From Sulfurimonas indica (lineage in GTDB: Bacteria > Campylobacterota > Campylobacteria > Campylobacterales > Sulfurimonadaceae): a DNA stretch of 64,000 nt. Both the position numbers and the translations under genes were made by a program. The stretch covers positions 26,261-90,260 of the forward strand of contig NZ_SDID01000004.1 of NCBI RefSeq assembly GCF_009192995.1, read 5' to 3'. Every line of letters begins with the position of its first letter. Position 1 is the stretch's first letter. Positions 47,474-57,119 of this stretch are shown piece by piece. Under the pieces are notes generated by a model, which saw only the letters and a list, made by a program, of their open reading frames with translations, ran no database searches and was not told where the DNA came from.

Positions 47474-48376
47474 TTATACTCTGTTTAAAGAGAGAAGATA
47501 ATTTACTACATTATCTACAAAGGCATCATGTTTTCTGTCTTTGAGATAAGCAATGTAGAAGTTTCTTGTGATTTTATGATTTTTTAGACGTGCTTCAAAG
47601 AGTGTACCGTTTTCTACTTCCGCTTTAATAACATGGCGTGACATAATAGAAACCAATGGACGCTCAGCAGTTTTATCTGCATGTAAAATAGACTCTTTAA
47701 TCGCTGTTGGAGAAGCAAGTACCCCAATAACATTGAAGTTGTTACACTGTACACCGATCTCTTCAAAAACTTCTGAAGTAAGTTTTCTTGTATGTGAGTC
47801 TTCATTTCTACAGATCCAGTCAAACTCAAGCAGATCGTCTGCACTTAAGTGTTTTTTGATTGGTTGATTAGAAAAAAGTACAAGTTCATCTTCAACCCAC
47901 TCTCTGTAAATTACACCTTCTTTAAAAACAGGAGATTCGATCAGTGCAACATCTATCTTTTTATCTTCGAGTTGTTCAATGATATTTGCAGAGACATCAA
48001 CATTCATAAATACTTCATTATCAATGCGTTTTTTAATCTCGCCAAGATAGTTAGGAAGAACATAGTTTCCGATTGCAAAAGAAGAACCCATTACAAAAGT
48101 AAACTCTTTATTGATGATTTTTAAGAGCTCTTTTTCAGAGTTTTGGATCGCTTTTTCAAGTCTTAGAGCAATGCGATAAAGATCTTCACCCTCTTTGGTA
48201 AGTACGATTCCATTCTTTTTTCTCTCAACGATTTTTGTATCGAGATAGTCTTCGATAAATTTTATCTGTTGTGTAACAGCAGGCTGAGAAATACCTAGTT
48301 TAGCGGACGCCTTAGAGAAACTTTTCTCTTTAATTACCATTAAAAATGTTTGTAATTTGGCAAAATCTTTTAACAT
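47474..48376 (-). CDS. LysR family transcriptional regulator
   Basis: 300 residues. Winged helix-turn-helix at 1-60 (FLMVIKEKSFSKASAKLGISQPAVTQQIKFIE), linker helix, then the periplasmic-binding-like effector domain (FTFVMGSSFAIGNYVLPNYL). Its length is normal. It is transcribed away from the uvrD-type helicase, and the shared intergenic region holds TATAAT on both strands. The effector and target are unknown; no biosynthetic gene is divergent from it, so the target is probably elsewhere or itself. Confidence 0.9.
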   Translation of the reverse strand: MLKDFAKLQTFLMVIKEKSFSKASAKLGISQPAVTQQIKFIEDYLDTKIVERKKNGIVLTKEGEDLYRIALRLEKAIQNSEKELLKIINKEFTFVMGSSFAIGNYVLPNYLGEIKKRIDNEVFMNVDVSANIIEQLEDKKIDVALIESPVFKEGVIYREWVEDELVLFSNQPIKKHLSADDLLEFDWICRNEDSHTRKLTSEVFEEIGVQCNNFNVIGVLASPTAIKESILHADKTAERPLVSIMSRHVIKAEVENGTLFEARLKNHKITRNFYIAYLKDRKHDAFVDNVVNYLLSLNRV

Positions 48377-48408
48377 AATAATTCCTATAAGTATTAATAA
48401 TAAACAAA

Positions 48409-48414
48409 ATTATA
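48409..48414 (-). promoter_or_regulatory. -10 box of the lysR-type gene
   Basis: GAGTTATAATTTTG on the minus strand, 33 bases before the ATG, with AGGAATT as ribosome binding site. A second TATAAT at 48427-48422 lies just upstream. Confidence 0.5.
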
Positions 48415-48468
48415 ACTCATAATTATAATTATTGCAATAGTTTTGTAATAATTTGTGGCTTTTTTTGT

Positions 48469-48474
48469 TATAAT
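48469..48474 (+). promoter_or_regulatory. -10 box of the uvrD-type helicase operon
   Basis: TTTTTTTGTTATAAT, T-tract plus extended -10, 31 bases before the ATG. It probably drives the run from the helicase through truB, csrA, ispE, smpB and onward, whose genes overlap or touch. Confidence 0.65.
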
Positions 48475-48504
48475 ATTACTACTTTACAAAAATAGTGGAC
48501 TTTT

Positions 48505-50556
48505 ATGGAAAAAATATTTAAAAATTTAAACGAGTCTCAATCTGCTGCAGTCAAACAGACAGAGGGACCTGTGCTTATTCTAGCAGGTGCCGGAAGTGGA
48601 AAAACCACAACCATTGTCTCACGCTTGGCATATTTGATTGAGGTTGTAGGTATTCCGCCGGCAAATACATTGACACTTACTTTTACCAATAAAGCAGCAC
48701 GTGAGATGAAAGAACGTTCCATGAAGATGATGGAGAAAAACGGTGCATATCCACCACTTCTATGTACTTTCCATAAGTTCGGTCTGCTCTTTTTAAAATT
48801 TAACATTCATCTTTTAGATCGTCAGAATAATTTTGTAGTTATTGATACAGATGATAAAAAACGCATTATTAAAAAGATAAACTCAGAATTACCGACTCCA
48901 CTAATAGCGAGTGAAATATCCCGTTATAAAAACTCTTTAATGAGTCCCGATGATGCCTATAAGCAGGCAGAACTCTTTAATTACAAACAGATTGCCGAAG
49001 TGTACCGTGAGTATGAAGAGTATTTAAAAGAGAACAATCTTGTGGATTTTGATGACCTGATAGCACTGACATACAAACTCCTTGATGAAAATCCGGAGCT
49101 TGCAGAAAAAACGTCACAAAAATACCAATACATTATGATAGACGAGTATCAAGATACTAATGAGTTGCAATTAAAACTGATCCAAAAACTCTGTACATCA
49201 CACAACAATATTTGTGTGGTTGGTGATGATGACCAATCAATCTATGGATGGCGTGGAGCACATATTCGAAATATTATGGAGTTTGATGATGATTTTACAG
49301 GTGCCAATGTTTTTAAACTTGAGGAGAACTACCGTTCACGTGCTCCAATTTTAAAAACTGCCAATGCACTCATCGAACACAACCGTTCACGTCTTGGCAA
49401 AAAGCTCATTGCCACACGAGGCTCGGGTGATGATGTAACAACGCTAAATTCCAATGATGAGAATGAAGAAGCAAGAAAGATTGCCATCAAAGTGCAAAAG
49501 CTTTTGGACTCAGGTGTGAGTGCCAGTGAGATAGCAATTTTGTACCGTGTAAATGTACTCTCTCGTTCCATAGAAGATGGGCTTAACCGTGCGGGTATTG
49601 GTTACAAGCTTGTCGGTGGTGTCCGCTTTTATGACAGAGCGGAGATTAAGGATCTTATCTCTTACATCCGTGTCATTACAAACAACCATGATGATTTCTC
49701 TTTTAAACGCATTGTAAACAAGCCAAAACGCGGACTGGGAAAGGCAAGTGTCGATAAGATTGAACTGGCAGCTCACGTAAAGGGAAGTTCTATCTTTGAG
49801 TATCTAAAAAATGTAGATCTCACAGAGCTTGAAGCGCTTGTAAAGAAGAAAAATGCAGCAACATTGAAAAAGTTTGTCGCAGATATTGCAGATGTGGCAA
49901 AGGTTGCACAAGAGTCAACCTATGAGTTTATCGATGTATTAGAAGATACTTTTCATCTCAAAGATATCTATGCAAATATGCAGGATGCTCAAGAGAGAAT
50001 ACTCAATATGGATGAATTTTACGGACTCTTTAGAGATTTTATAAAAAACAACCCTGAAGCCTCTTTGGATGAGTTTTTAAATGAGCTGACACTGCAGAGT
50101 GAACAGGATCAGGTTGAGGGTGAGTCTATCTATATGATGAGTATTCATGCTTCTAAAGGTCTGGAGTTTGAACATGTCTTTGTCATAGGAATGGAAGAGG
50201 GCTTTTTACCACTTGTCGGTGATGGCAGTGATCTTGAAGAAGAACGTCGTCTTGGCTATGTTGCTTTTACCCGTGCGAAAGAGACACTGACTCTCTCTCA
50301 CGCAGCCAGCCGTTTTTACAAAGGACGCAGAAGTGATCTGGCAAAGAGCAGGTTCTTCAATGAAGCAGGGCTTTGTGACGGCTCTTTGATTGTTGAGAAA
50401 AACACAGCTTTTAAAAAGGGTGATCTTGTTCGCCATAAGATTTTTGGTACAGGTCGTGTAACAGGGGTTAGTAAATCAGGACGTGAGTTTAAGCTGCAGA
50501 TCAATTTTGCCGGAACAAAACGTGATATTTTGGCATCTTTTGTAGAAAGACTATGA
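48505..50556 (+). CDS. UvrD/PcrA-type superfamily 1 DNA helicase
   Basis: 683 residues. Walker A GAGSGKTT near 28, motif TFTNKAAREM, Walker B MIDEYQDTN, then GDDDQSIYGWRGA, LEENYRS, VFVIGMEEGFLP and AFTRAKETL. It ends in a small C-terminal beta domain (VRHKIFGTGRVTGVSK) as in PcrA/UvrD, where it contacts RNA polymerase. It unwinds DNA in excision and mismatch repair. UvrD, Rep and PcrA are hard to separate by eye; the C-terminal domain favours UvrD/PcrA. It overlaps truB by ATGA. Confidence 0.9.
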   Translation: MEKIFKNLNESQSAAVKQTEGPVLILAGAGSGKTTTIVSRLAYLIEVVGIPPANTLTLTFTNKAAREMKERSMKMMEKNGAYPPLLCTFHKFGLLFLKFNIHLLDRQNNFVVIDTDDKKRIIKKINSELPTPLIASEISRYKNSLMSPDDAYKQAELFNYKQIAEVYREYEEYLKENNLVDFDDLIALTYKLLDENPELAEKTSQKYQYIMIDEYQDTNELQLKLIQKLCTSHNNICVVGDDDQSIYGWRGAHIRNIMEFDDDFTGANVFKLEENYRSRAPILKTANALIEHNRSRLGKKLIATRGSGDDVTTLNSNDENEEARKIAIKVQKLLDSGVSASEIAILYRVNVLSRSIEDGLNRAGIGYKLVGGVRFYDRAEIKDLISYIRVITNNHDDFSFKRIVNKPKRGLGKASVDKIELAAHVKGSSIFEYLKNVDLTELEALVKKKNAATLKKFVADIADVAKVAQESTYEFIDVLEDTFHLKDIYANMQDAQERILNMDEFYGLFRDFIKNNPEASLDEFLNELTLQSEQDQVEGESIYMMSIHASKGLEFEHVFVIGMEEGFLPLVGDGSDLEEERRLGYVAFTRAKETLTLSHAASRFYKGRRSDLAKSRFFNEAGLCDGSLIVEKNTAFKKGDLVRHKIFGTGRVTGVSKSGREFKLQINFAGTKRDILASFVERL

Positions 50557-51374
50557 ATCGCCTTTTTGTTGCTTACAAGCCAAGCGGTATTGGTTCAAAC
50601 AAGTTTCTCTATTCTCTGAAAAAAAAGTACAATGATAAAAAAGCGGGTTTTGCAGGTACGCTTGATCCATTTGCAAAAGGGGTACTGCTAGTTGGTTTTG
50701 GAAGTCATACAAAACTGTTTCGTTTTTTAAATAAAACACCCAAAAAGTACAGAGCAACACTGTGGCTTGGTGCTAAAAGTGACTCACTTGATATTGAGAT
50801 GATTGACGAGGTAAATATTGTTCCCGAGCTATCTCTTACGCAGGTTGAAGAGGCTGTCAAGTCATTAGAAGGTGCATTGGAGTATGAACCTCCTATCTTT
50901 AGTGCAAAACGCATTAATGGACAGCGTGCCTATGATTTGGCACGTGCAGGTAAAGAAGTTACGCTAAATAAGATAAACTCAACAATCTATGAGACAAAAC
51001 TACTTGCTTACTGCCATCCTTTTGTGACATTTGAAGCAACAGTAAGCGAGGGGACATATATTCGTTCACTTGGACGTATCATTGCACAGCGACTTGGTTT
51101 GGAACATGGCAGTCTGAGTATGCTTGAGCGGCTTTGTGAAGGGCAGTTTATCTATGAGAATGAAAAACCGCTCGATATCAAAAAATCACTGAGTATTCCT
51201 CAGAATTTCTATTTGGGTGATGAACAGAATGTAAGATATGGAAGAGTTCTTGCTTTAGAGGATTTTAAAGTGCAAGATGAAGGAACTTACTGGCTTGATA
51301 ATGGGGAGAATATCTCTATTATAACCATAAGTCAAAATAGTGTAAAATATGAATTAGGAAGAATCCAATGTTAG
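50553..51374 (+). CDS. truB: tRNA pseudouridine-55 synthase
   Basis: 273 residues. It modifies U55 in the T loop of tRNAs. The catalytic Asp38 is in GFAGTLDPFAKGVLL. Further motifs are KYRATLWLGAKSDSLD, YEPPIFSAKRINGQRAYDLAR and SEGTYIRSLGRIIA. The C-terminal PUA-like part is short. It overlaps the helicase gene by 4 nt and csrA by 7 nt. Confidence 0.95.
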   Translation: MNRLFVAYKPSGIGSNKFLYSLKKKYNDKKAGFAGTLDPFAKGVLLVGFGSHTKLFRFLNKTPKKYRATLWLGAKSDSLDIEMIDEVNIVPELSLTQVEEAVKSLEGALEYEPPIFSAKRINGQRAYDLARAGKEVTLNKINSTIYETKLLAYCHPFVTFEATVSEGTYIRSLGRIIAQRLGLEHGSLSMLERLCEGQFIYENEKPLDIKKSLSIPQNFYLGDEQNVRYGRVLALEDFKVQDEGTYWLDNGENISIITISQNSVKYELGRIQC

Positions 51375-51607
51375 TACTTGCAAGAAAATTAAATGAATCG
51401 ATTGTCATTGGCGATAATATCACCATCAAGGTTGTCTCTGTGGAAAATGGTGTAGTCAAGCTAGGCATTGATGCTCCACGTGAGGTTTCCATCATAAGAA
51501 GTGAGCTTATACAAGAAGTGACAGCATCGAACAGAGCTGCGGTACAAAAAGATGGCATCGATAAGGATGAGCTGAATTCATTAAGTAAGTTGCTAGGGAA
51601 ATCATAG
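51368..51607 (+). CDS. csrA: carbon storage regulator CsrA
   Basis: 79 residues. It binds GGA motifs in mRNA leaders to block translation; in this phylum it controls flagellin and is itself held by FliW. The family start MLVLARKLNESIVIGDNI and core VKLGIDAPREVSIIRSEL are intact. It carries a C-terminal extension of about 15 residues beyond E. coli CsrA, as in other Campylobacterota. The start lies within the truB end. Confidence 0.96.
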   Translation: MLVLARKLNESIVIGDNITIKVVSVENGVVKLGIDAPREVSIIRSELIQEVTASNRAAVQKDGIDKDELNSLSKLLGKS

Positions 51608-51609
51608 AG

Positions 51610-52413
51610 ATGAAAAAATATAAGGCTCATGCCAAAGTAAATATTTTTTTAAAAATCACAGGCAAACGAGAGAACTATCATGAAATAGTCTCACGTTTTA
51701 TGCGTATTGATGACTTGTATGATGAGCTCTCTTTTATTTCCAAAGAGAGTATTGATGCAAAAACAAATGAGTTTAAGATTGTTGGTGATTTCTCTTGCGA
51801 TACAAAACAAAACACTATTTATAAAGCTTATGGGGCACTCAAAAATGCAACAAATTCGGAAGCTTTAGAAAAGTTGATGCAGACACATGCTCTGCAGGTC
51901 ACAAAAAACATCCCGGCTTTTGCCGGTCTTGGTGGTGGCAGCAGTGATGCAGCGACATACTTGAAAATGTGTAATGAAGTACTGCATCTTGGGCTCAGCC
52001 TCAATGAGCTGGCATCCATCGGTCTTGAAGTGGGTGCAGATGTACCTTTTTTCATCTATGGCTATGCAAGTGCAAATGTCAGTGGCATAGGAGAGGTAGT
52101 AGAGCCTTTTGAAGAGGAGCCACTTAGCTTTGATATCTTTACACCAAAGATAGAGATATCTACACCAAAGGTTTATCAGGTATACAGAGAAAATTTTTAT
52201 GAGCCGATAGATGGTTTTGAAGCACAGCAATTAAAAGAGACGAGCTCACGTGAGGTTTTAGAGCATATGAGTGCTAAAGAGGCCAATGATCTTTTTGCGC
52301 CGGCACTGCAAGAGTACAAAGAGCTTAAAGAACATTACAGACAAGGTTACTTTTTTAGTGGTAGTGGGAGCAGTTTTTTTAAGTTAAAGGATAAAGAAGT
52401 AGAAAATGGGTGA
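51610..52413 (+). CDS. ispE: 4-diphosphocytidyl-2-C-methyl-D-erythritol kinase
   Basis: 267 residues, GHMP kinase of the non-mevalonate isoprenoid route. [22 protein letters not shown] at the N-terminus, ATP loop [14 protein letters not shown] near 95-108, and [14 protein letters not shown] at the C-terminus. It follows csrA by 2 bases and overlaps smpB by 8. Confidence 0.95.
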   Translation: MKKYKAHAKVNIFLKITGKRENYHEIVSRFMRIDDLYDELSFISKESIDAKTNEFKIVGDFSCDTKQNTIYKAYGALKNATNSEALEKLMQTHALQVTKNIPAFAGLGGGSSDAATYLKMCNEVLHLGLSLNELASIGLEVGADVPFFIYGYASANVSGIGEVVEPFEEEPLSFDIFTPKIEISTPKVYQVYRENFYEPIDGFEAQQLKETSSREVLEHMSAKEANDLFAPALQEYKELKEHYRQGYFFSGSGSSFFKLKDKEVENG

Positions 52414-52858
52414 GACAATAGCAAAAAATAAAAAAGCCTATCATGACTATTTTATAGAAGATAAATATGAGGCGGGACTCGTACTTAGTGGTAGTGAAGT
52501 CAAAGGTATCCGTGCGCATAGAGTAAACCTCAAAGACAGTTTTATCCGTTTTGTCAAAGGTGAAGCCTATCTCTTTAATGCGCACATCGGACGACTCGAT
52601 ACTACACACCACTTTTACGGACACGAAGAGCGAGCTTCAAGAAAGCTGCTTTTACATAAAAAAGAGTTGGCAAAACTGCAAAAAGCAGTCGATCGTGATG
52701 GTTATACGGTAGTGCCTCTGCAACTTTACTTTAACAATAGAAATATCGCAAAGCTCCAAATTGCTCTGGCAAAAGGAAAACACCTTCATGATAAAAGAAA
52801 TGACCTTAAAGAGCGCGATCAAAAACGTGATATAGCAAGGGCTATGAAGGATTACTGA
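52406..52858 (+). CDS. smpB: SsrA-binding protein SmpB
   Basis: 150 residues; partner of tmRNA in rescue of stalled ribosomes. [37 protein letters not shown], and a C-terminal basic tail ([20 protein letters not shown]) that enters the mRNA channel. The tmRNA gene itself is not seen nearby. Its stop overlaps the start of the M23 peptidase gene. Confidence 0.96.
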   Translation: MGETIAKNKKAYHDYFIEDKYEAGLVLSGSEVKGIRAHRVNLKDSFIRFVKGEAYLFNAHIGRLDTTHHFYGHEERASRKLLLHKKELAKLQKAVDRDGYTVVPLQLYFNNRNIAKLQIALAKGKHLHDKRNDLKERDQKRDIARAMKDY

Positions 52859-53727
52859 TGCGAATCATATTGCTTTTTTTATGGAGCAGTGTAGCTCTTT
52901 TGGCTTTTAATTTTGAGATAATCAATCAAGAGTTGGCAAATGGTAAAAGCTCACTTATAAAATTTAAATATGAGCCTTCTGTAGAATACAAAAGCATACA
53001 GGTAGATGGTAAAAAGTATCAGATTTTTCCTTCCCCTCGTGAAAAAGGGAGTTTTTATGCACTCATCCCCTTCTCTTACTACGACAAACCGGCTACAAAA
53101 ACGTTAGAACTTTATTATAAAGAGAACGATACTCTAAAACAAAAGTTGCTCTTTTTAAGACTTGTTCGTGGAAAGTATGCAAAAGAGACGATTCATGTGG
53201 ACCCATCAAAAGTCAATCCAAAATCACCAAAGGTAAAAAAACGTATTGCCAAAGAGTACAGTGAAGCGATGAGGATATATAAGAGTGTAACACCAAAAAG
53301 CTACCTGCGTGAGCCTTTTATTTTACCGATGCAAAGCAAGATTACGAGTGAATTTGGAAAAGCAAGAGTCTATAACGGTTCACTCAAAGGGTATCACAGC
53401 GGTACAGATTTTCGAGCAAAAACTGGTACGCCGATAATCGCTGCCAATGATGGAAAAGTAGCACTTGTGAAAAATAGATTCTATTCAGGCGGAACGGTTA
53501 TACTTGATCACGGTGAAGGAATATATACTTGTTATTTTCATATGAGCAAGTTTGATGTACAAGAGGGTCAAGTAGTTACAAAAGGGCAAAAGCTTGGTTT
53601 ATCCGGTCAAAGTGGACGTGTAACAGGTCCTCATTTGCATTTTAGTGCTAGAATAGCTGGAGTACAGGTTGACCCGTTGCAGTTAATATCGCTGCTTAAC
53701 AATAATTTATTAAAGGTACAAAATTAA
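52858..53727 (+). CDS. M23 (LytM) family metallopeptidase
   Basis: 289 residues. Signal peptide at 1-17 (IILLFLWSSVALLAFN), a beta-rich N-terminal domain of about 120 residues, then the LytM domain. Zinc ligands are visible: HSGTDF (His and Asp, near 181-185), and HLHF near 262 after TGP; GLSGQSGRVTGPHLHFSA is the family signature. Likely a peptidoglycan endopeptidase in the periplasm, as for cell-shape proteases of this phylum. It overlaps smpB and the TPR gene by one base each. Confidence 0.85.
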   Translation: MRIILLFLWSSVALLAFNFEIINQELANGKSSLIKFKYEPSVEYKSIQVDGKKYQIFPSPREKGSFYALIPFSYYDKPATKTLELYYKENDTLKQKLLFLRLVRGKYAKETIHVDPSKVNPKSPKVKKRIAKEYSEAMRIYKSVTPKSYLREPFILPMQSKITSEFGKARVYNGSLKGYHSGTDFRAKTGTPIIAANDGKVALVKNRFYSGGTVILDHGEGIYTCYFHMSKFDVQEGQVVTKGQKLGLSGQSGRVTGPHLHFSARIAGVQVDPLQLISLLNNNLLKVQN

Positions 53728-54320
53728 TGACATTTTTTCAACTCTTGATGCTTGGAGCATCGGCATTTTTCGCATATAAAATTTATCAGCATATACAGAC
53801 ACTGCAAGATCCGCAAGAGAGTAGTGATGAGCCAAGAAGTGCAGAGGCTTTCTCAACTTTTGATGCTCCCTCATTGATGGATAAAGCAGATGAAGCAATG
53901 CAAAAGGGTGACTTGCAAAAAGCACTTGCTATCTACTCGGAAGTAAATATAAAAACACCGAAAAATCCAGAAACACTCTTTAAAATGGGTTATGTCCTAA
54001 CAGAACAAGATAGAGACGAAGAAGCGATGGAGTATTATAAAGAGGCACTGGACTTAGACCTTAACAATACCTACATCCATCAGGCAATAGCATCACTCTA
54101 TAGAAAAATGGGTGAATTTGCAAGTGCAAGAAATCATCTCAATGCCTCCTTGGATATCGATGATAAAAATCCGATCACATATTACAACTATGGAAACTTA
54201 CTCGTTGATATGAAACATCTTGATGAAGCAAAAGAGATGTATAAAAAAGCACTGGAGTTGGATGCTGATTTTACAGAAGCAAAAGAGGAATTAGCCAAAC
54301 TCGAGGGAGAAAAAGAATGA
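53727..54320 (+). CDS. membrane-anchored TPR protein
   Basis: 197 residues. One N-terminal hydrophobic segment (FFQLLMLGASAFFAYKIY) then about four tetratricopeptide repeats from residue 50 to 190 (MQKGDLQKALAIYSEV; GYVLTEQDRDEEAMEYYKEALDLDLNN; YGNLLVDMKHLDEAKEMYKKALELDAD). TPRs mediate protein contacts; no partner is known. Tight overlap with the M23 gene suggests a link to wall remodelling. Confidence 0.75.
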   Translation: MTFFQLLMLGASAFFAYKIYQHIQTLQDPQESSDEPRSAEAFSTFDAPSLMDKADEAMQKGDLQKALAIYSEVNIKTPKNPETLFKMGYVLTEQDRDEEAMEYYKEALDLDLNNTYIHQAIASLYRKMGEFASARNHLNASLDIDDKNPITYYNYGNLLVDMKHLDEAKEMYKKALELDADFTEAKEELAKLEGEKE

Positions 54321-55039
54321 AGATTTTAGAGATATATGAACTTTTAAATGAACTTTCTCCTTTTGAGTTGCAAGAGTCCTGGGATAATTCAGGACTTTTG
54401 GTAGGAGATTTTAATGAAGACATCACAACAGTGGCACTCAGTATCGATGTGGATGAAGAGTTAGTTGATTCGCTTGAAGAAGGAACGCTGCTTATAACAC
54501 ACCATCCTCTTATCTTTGGAGGTCTGAAGCAGTTGGAATTTTCAAAATATCCTGCAAATCTGCTCCATAAAATGATACGAAAAAATATCTCCAATATTGC
54601 GATGCATACAAATTTTGATCAGACACATCTCAATGATTATGTAGCAACAGAGATCTTAGGGTATGAGATAGTACAAAAAGATGGTTTTGTTGCCTATCTT
54701 GATATCAATGAAGATTTTGATAGTTTTGCTAAAAAAGTTGCATCTGCTTTTGGTCTGCCTCACGCAAAGTGTGTCAAAGCAAGAGATTTTGTAAAAAGAG
54801 CAGCACTCACCACTGGAAGTGGTTGTTCACTGATGCGAAGTTTGGATGCCGACTGTTTTTTAACTGGAGATGTCAAATACCATGATGCCATGGAGGCAAA
54901 AAGTATAAATCTCTCTCTAATTGACATTGGACATTATGAAAGTGAGCGATTTTTTGCCCAAATTTTACAAAAGCATTTGAAAAATTTAGGTTTAAAAGTT
55001 ATAATTGCGTCATCAGAAAATCCATTTACATATATTTAA
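54317..55039 (+). CDS. Nif3-like dinuclear metal centre protein
   Basis: 240 residues, DUF34/NIF3 family. QESWDNSGLLVGD at the N-terminus, ITHHPLIFGG with metal-binding histidines near 61-62, NIAMHTNFDQ, and the C-terminal half with LTGDVKYHDAMEA and IDIGHYESERF (His and Glu ligands). Some members are called GTP cyclohydrolase I type 2, but the cellular role is unsettled. It overlaps the TPR gene (ATGA). Confidence 0.88.
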   Translation: MKILEIYELLNELSPFELQESWDNSGLLVGDFNEDITTVALSIDVDEELVDSLEEGTLLITHHPLIFGGLKQLEFSKYPANLLHKMIRKNISNIAMHTNFDQTHLNDYVATEILGYEIVQKDGFVAYLDINEDFDSFAKKVASAFGLPHAKCVKARDFVKRAALTTGSGCSLMRSLDADCFLTGDVKYHDAMEAKSINLSLIDIGHYESERFFAQILQKHLKNLGLKVIIASSENPFTYI

Positions 55040-55086
55040 GTATATTTTAGCTGTGATGGATAACAGTAAAACCCCAAAGGACTCCA

Positions 55087-55800
55087 ATGAACAAGCACTT
55101 AAAGCAACTAATTGATCTCTCTATTGTAGATAAAGAGATAGATGCGTTTGAGCCTCAAATCGAAGAAGCAAACTCAAAATATGAAGCAGCACTTGCAAAA
55201 AACAAGAGTATTGAGTCAGATATTGAAAATTTAACGAATGAAATTAAAGAAGAAGAAGTAAAAAAAGCAAAAAATGAATTGCACCTTGCAGAACTTTCTG
55301 CCAAACTTGAAGAGAATGCAAAAAAATCATCAGAAGTAAAAACTGAACGTGAGATGAAATCACTTCAACTCGAGGAAGAAATTGCAAAAGAGCAAATCAC
55401 TTTTGCAAATGAAGAGATTGAGAGACTTGAGAAGATCATCGAAGCAAAAAAAGAGCAGATTGCAGCAGCACAGGCTTCATTAGAAGAATTTAGTACTTCT
55501 TTAGAGAGTGTAAAAGCTGATGTTGATGCAAAACTTGAGGCAATTAACAAAGAACGTCAAGAAGTTTTCAAGAAAAAAGAGAAACTTTTAGCAGACATCA
55601 ACCAAAAAGGTCTTGCTTTTTATCAAAAAATCCGTAGATGGGCAAAAAATACAACAGTAGTACCTGTAGAGGACCAGGCTTGTATGGGTTGTCATATGCT
55701 TATCGGCGATAAAGTATATTCAGATGTAATCAAAGGTGAAGATATTACAACATGCCCACATTGTGGACGTATTCTTTACGTGAAAGCTGACGAAGAGTAG
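55087..55800 (+). CDS. coiled-coil zinc-ribbon protein
   Basis: 237 residues. Residues 1-170 form a long charged coiled-coil hairpin; residues 195-232 hold a C4 zinc ribbon (QACMGCHM and TTCPHCGR). This is the C4-type zinc ribbon family (CdsZ-like), conserved in the phylum; in other bacteria such proteins are linked to RNA or tip-of-flagellum/secretion functions, but none is shown for this one. It has its own AAAGGA ribosome binding site after a 47-base gap. Confidence 0.8.
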   Translation: MNKHLKQLIDLSIVDKEIDAFEPQIEEANSKYEAALAKNKSIESDIENLTNEIKEEEVKKAKNELHLAELSAKLEENAKKSSEVKTEREMKSLQLEEEIAKEQITFANEEIERLEKIIEAKKEQIAAAQASLEEFSTSLESVKADVDAKLEAINKERQEVFKKKEKLLADINQKGLAFYQKIRRWAKNTTVVPVEDQACMGCHMLIGDKVYSDVIKGEDITTCPHCGRILYVKADEE

Positions 55801-55803
55801 GCT

Positions 55804-56982
55804 TTGGGCCTCTTTAGCCTTTTTTACTTTCTTTTAAGTGCAGTGCTTTTTATCATAGCGCTGCCGCTTCTAATACTGCTTACTTTTAAAAAAAAGTACA
55901 GAGAATCAATTCCTGCAAGATTTTTTCTTTTTAGAAACCCTCCTTTTAAGAGCCGTGATGCTTTATGGTTTCATGTCTGTTCACTTGGTGAAGCAAGAGC
56001 ACTCGGGCCGATTGTAAAAGAGCTAGATGGTGTAAAAACCCTTATTTCGACAATTACGCATACAGGACATGAAGAAGCAAAAAAATATGATGCTGAGGTA
56101 CGCTATCTCCCTTATGAGATATACCTACCTTTTTGGATTAAAAGAGAGAGAGTGCTCATTGTTCTGGAAGCTGAGTTTTGGTATATGCTTTTTCAGGTGG
56201 CATTTGCCAAAGGAGCAAAGATCATACTTTTAAATGCCCGTATCTCAGATAAGAGCGTTGATAAATATATGAAGTTTGCATGGTTCTACAAAAGACTGCT
56301 TAGTCGTGTAGATATTGTTTATGCACAAAGTGAAGTCGATAAGAACAGATTTTTAGCCTTGGGTGTCAAACATATTGAAGTTATCGGTAATATTAAACTT
56401 GCAGGTGAGATTAAAAAAACAAAGAGTTACACAAAACCAAAAGGTAGTGAGCTTATTGTTGCAGGCAGTACACATCCTGATGAAGAAGCAGCAGTACTGA
56501 ATGCTTTTGTGGAGTATAAAAAAGCCAACCCTCACGCAAAACTTATCATCGTGCCACGACATCCGGAGCGTTTTGGAACTGTTTATGAGCTTATGCAAAG
56601 ATTTGCCAAAGAAGAAGGTATGACTCTTGAGAAGTTCTCACAGACAACAGCACTTGAGAGTGATATGGTTTTAGTCGATATGATGGGTGAACTAAATAAT
56701 ATCTATGCCATCAGTGACATAGCAGTTTTAGGCGGAGCATTTCGAGATGATGTCGGTGGACATAATCCGCTTGAGCCTGCTTTTTTTGGGTGTAAGATTA
56801 TTACAGGAAAGCATTTTTTTCACCAAAAAGAGCTTTTTAAGTATGTGCACCATGTGCAGTACGCTGAAACAGATGAAATTAAAGAAGCATTACAAAATGC
56901 AAAAGAGCTCCCACCTTCAATGGTAGAAGAGCAGATAAACTTAGAACCGGTGGTTCGAAAAATTCGTGATTATATGAGCTAA
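55804..56982 (+). CDS. waaA: 3-deoxy-D-manno-octulosonic acid transferase
   Basis: 392 residues from TTG 55804 (AGTAGG just upstream). One N-terminal membrane anchor (LFYFLLSAVLFIIALPLLILL), then a GT-B fold: WFHVCSLGEARAL, the acceptor-side Glu in LEAEFWYMLF, VAGSTHPDEEAAVL and GGHNPLEPAFFG in the donor site. It adds Kdo to lipid A at the inner membrane. It follows the zinc-ribbon gene by 3 bases. Confidence 0.92.
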   Translation: MGLFSLFYFLLSAVLFIIALPLLILLTFKKKYRESIPARFFLFRNPPFKSRDALWFHVCSLGEARALGPIVKELDGVKTLISTITHTGHEEAKKYDAEVRYLPYEIYLPFWIKRERVLIVLEAEFWYMLFQVAFAKGAKIILLNARISDKSVDKYMKFAWFYKRLLSRVDIVYAQSEVDKNRFLALGVKHIEVIGNIKLAGEIKKTKSYTKPKGSELIVAGSTHPDEEAAVLNAFVEYKKANPHAKLIIVPRHPERFGTVYELMQRFAKEEGMTLEKFSQTTALESDMVLVDMMGELNNIYAISDIAVLGGAFRDDVGGHNPLEPAFFGCKIITGKHFFHQKELFKYVHHVQYAETDEIKEALQNAKELPPSMVEEQINLEPVVRKIRDYMS

Positions 56983-56987
56983 GAGCA

Positions 56988-57090
56988 CCAAGGGTGCGTG
57001 GGCTTTCTGCCGAAGAAAACCAAGCGTTAGTGTAGTCAAAGGAATTACTTCCTTTGGCGTAGAAAAAGGGAAAAAAGGTTCCCTTGAATT
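56988..57090 (+). repeat. three-hairpin intergenic element after waaA, with dispersed 16-mer
   Basis: Between waaA and the pseudouridine synthase. GCACC/GGTGC pair at 56986-56998, CAAAGGAA/TTCCTTTG near 57037-57056, and AAGGGAA/TTCCCTT at about 57067-57086, the last followed by GAATTTTT and able to terminate transcription. The 16-mer accaagcgttagtgta at 57019-57034 recurs with one mismatch at 63151. Confidence 0.5.
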
Positions 57091-57119
57091 TTTGAAAAAA
57101 ATTAAAGGAATATAAAATA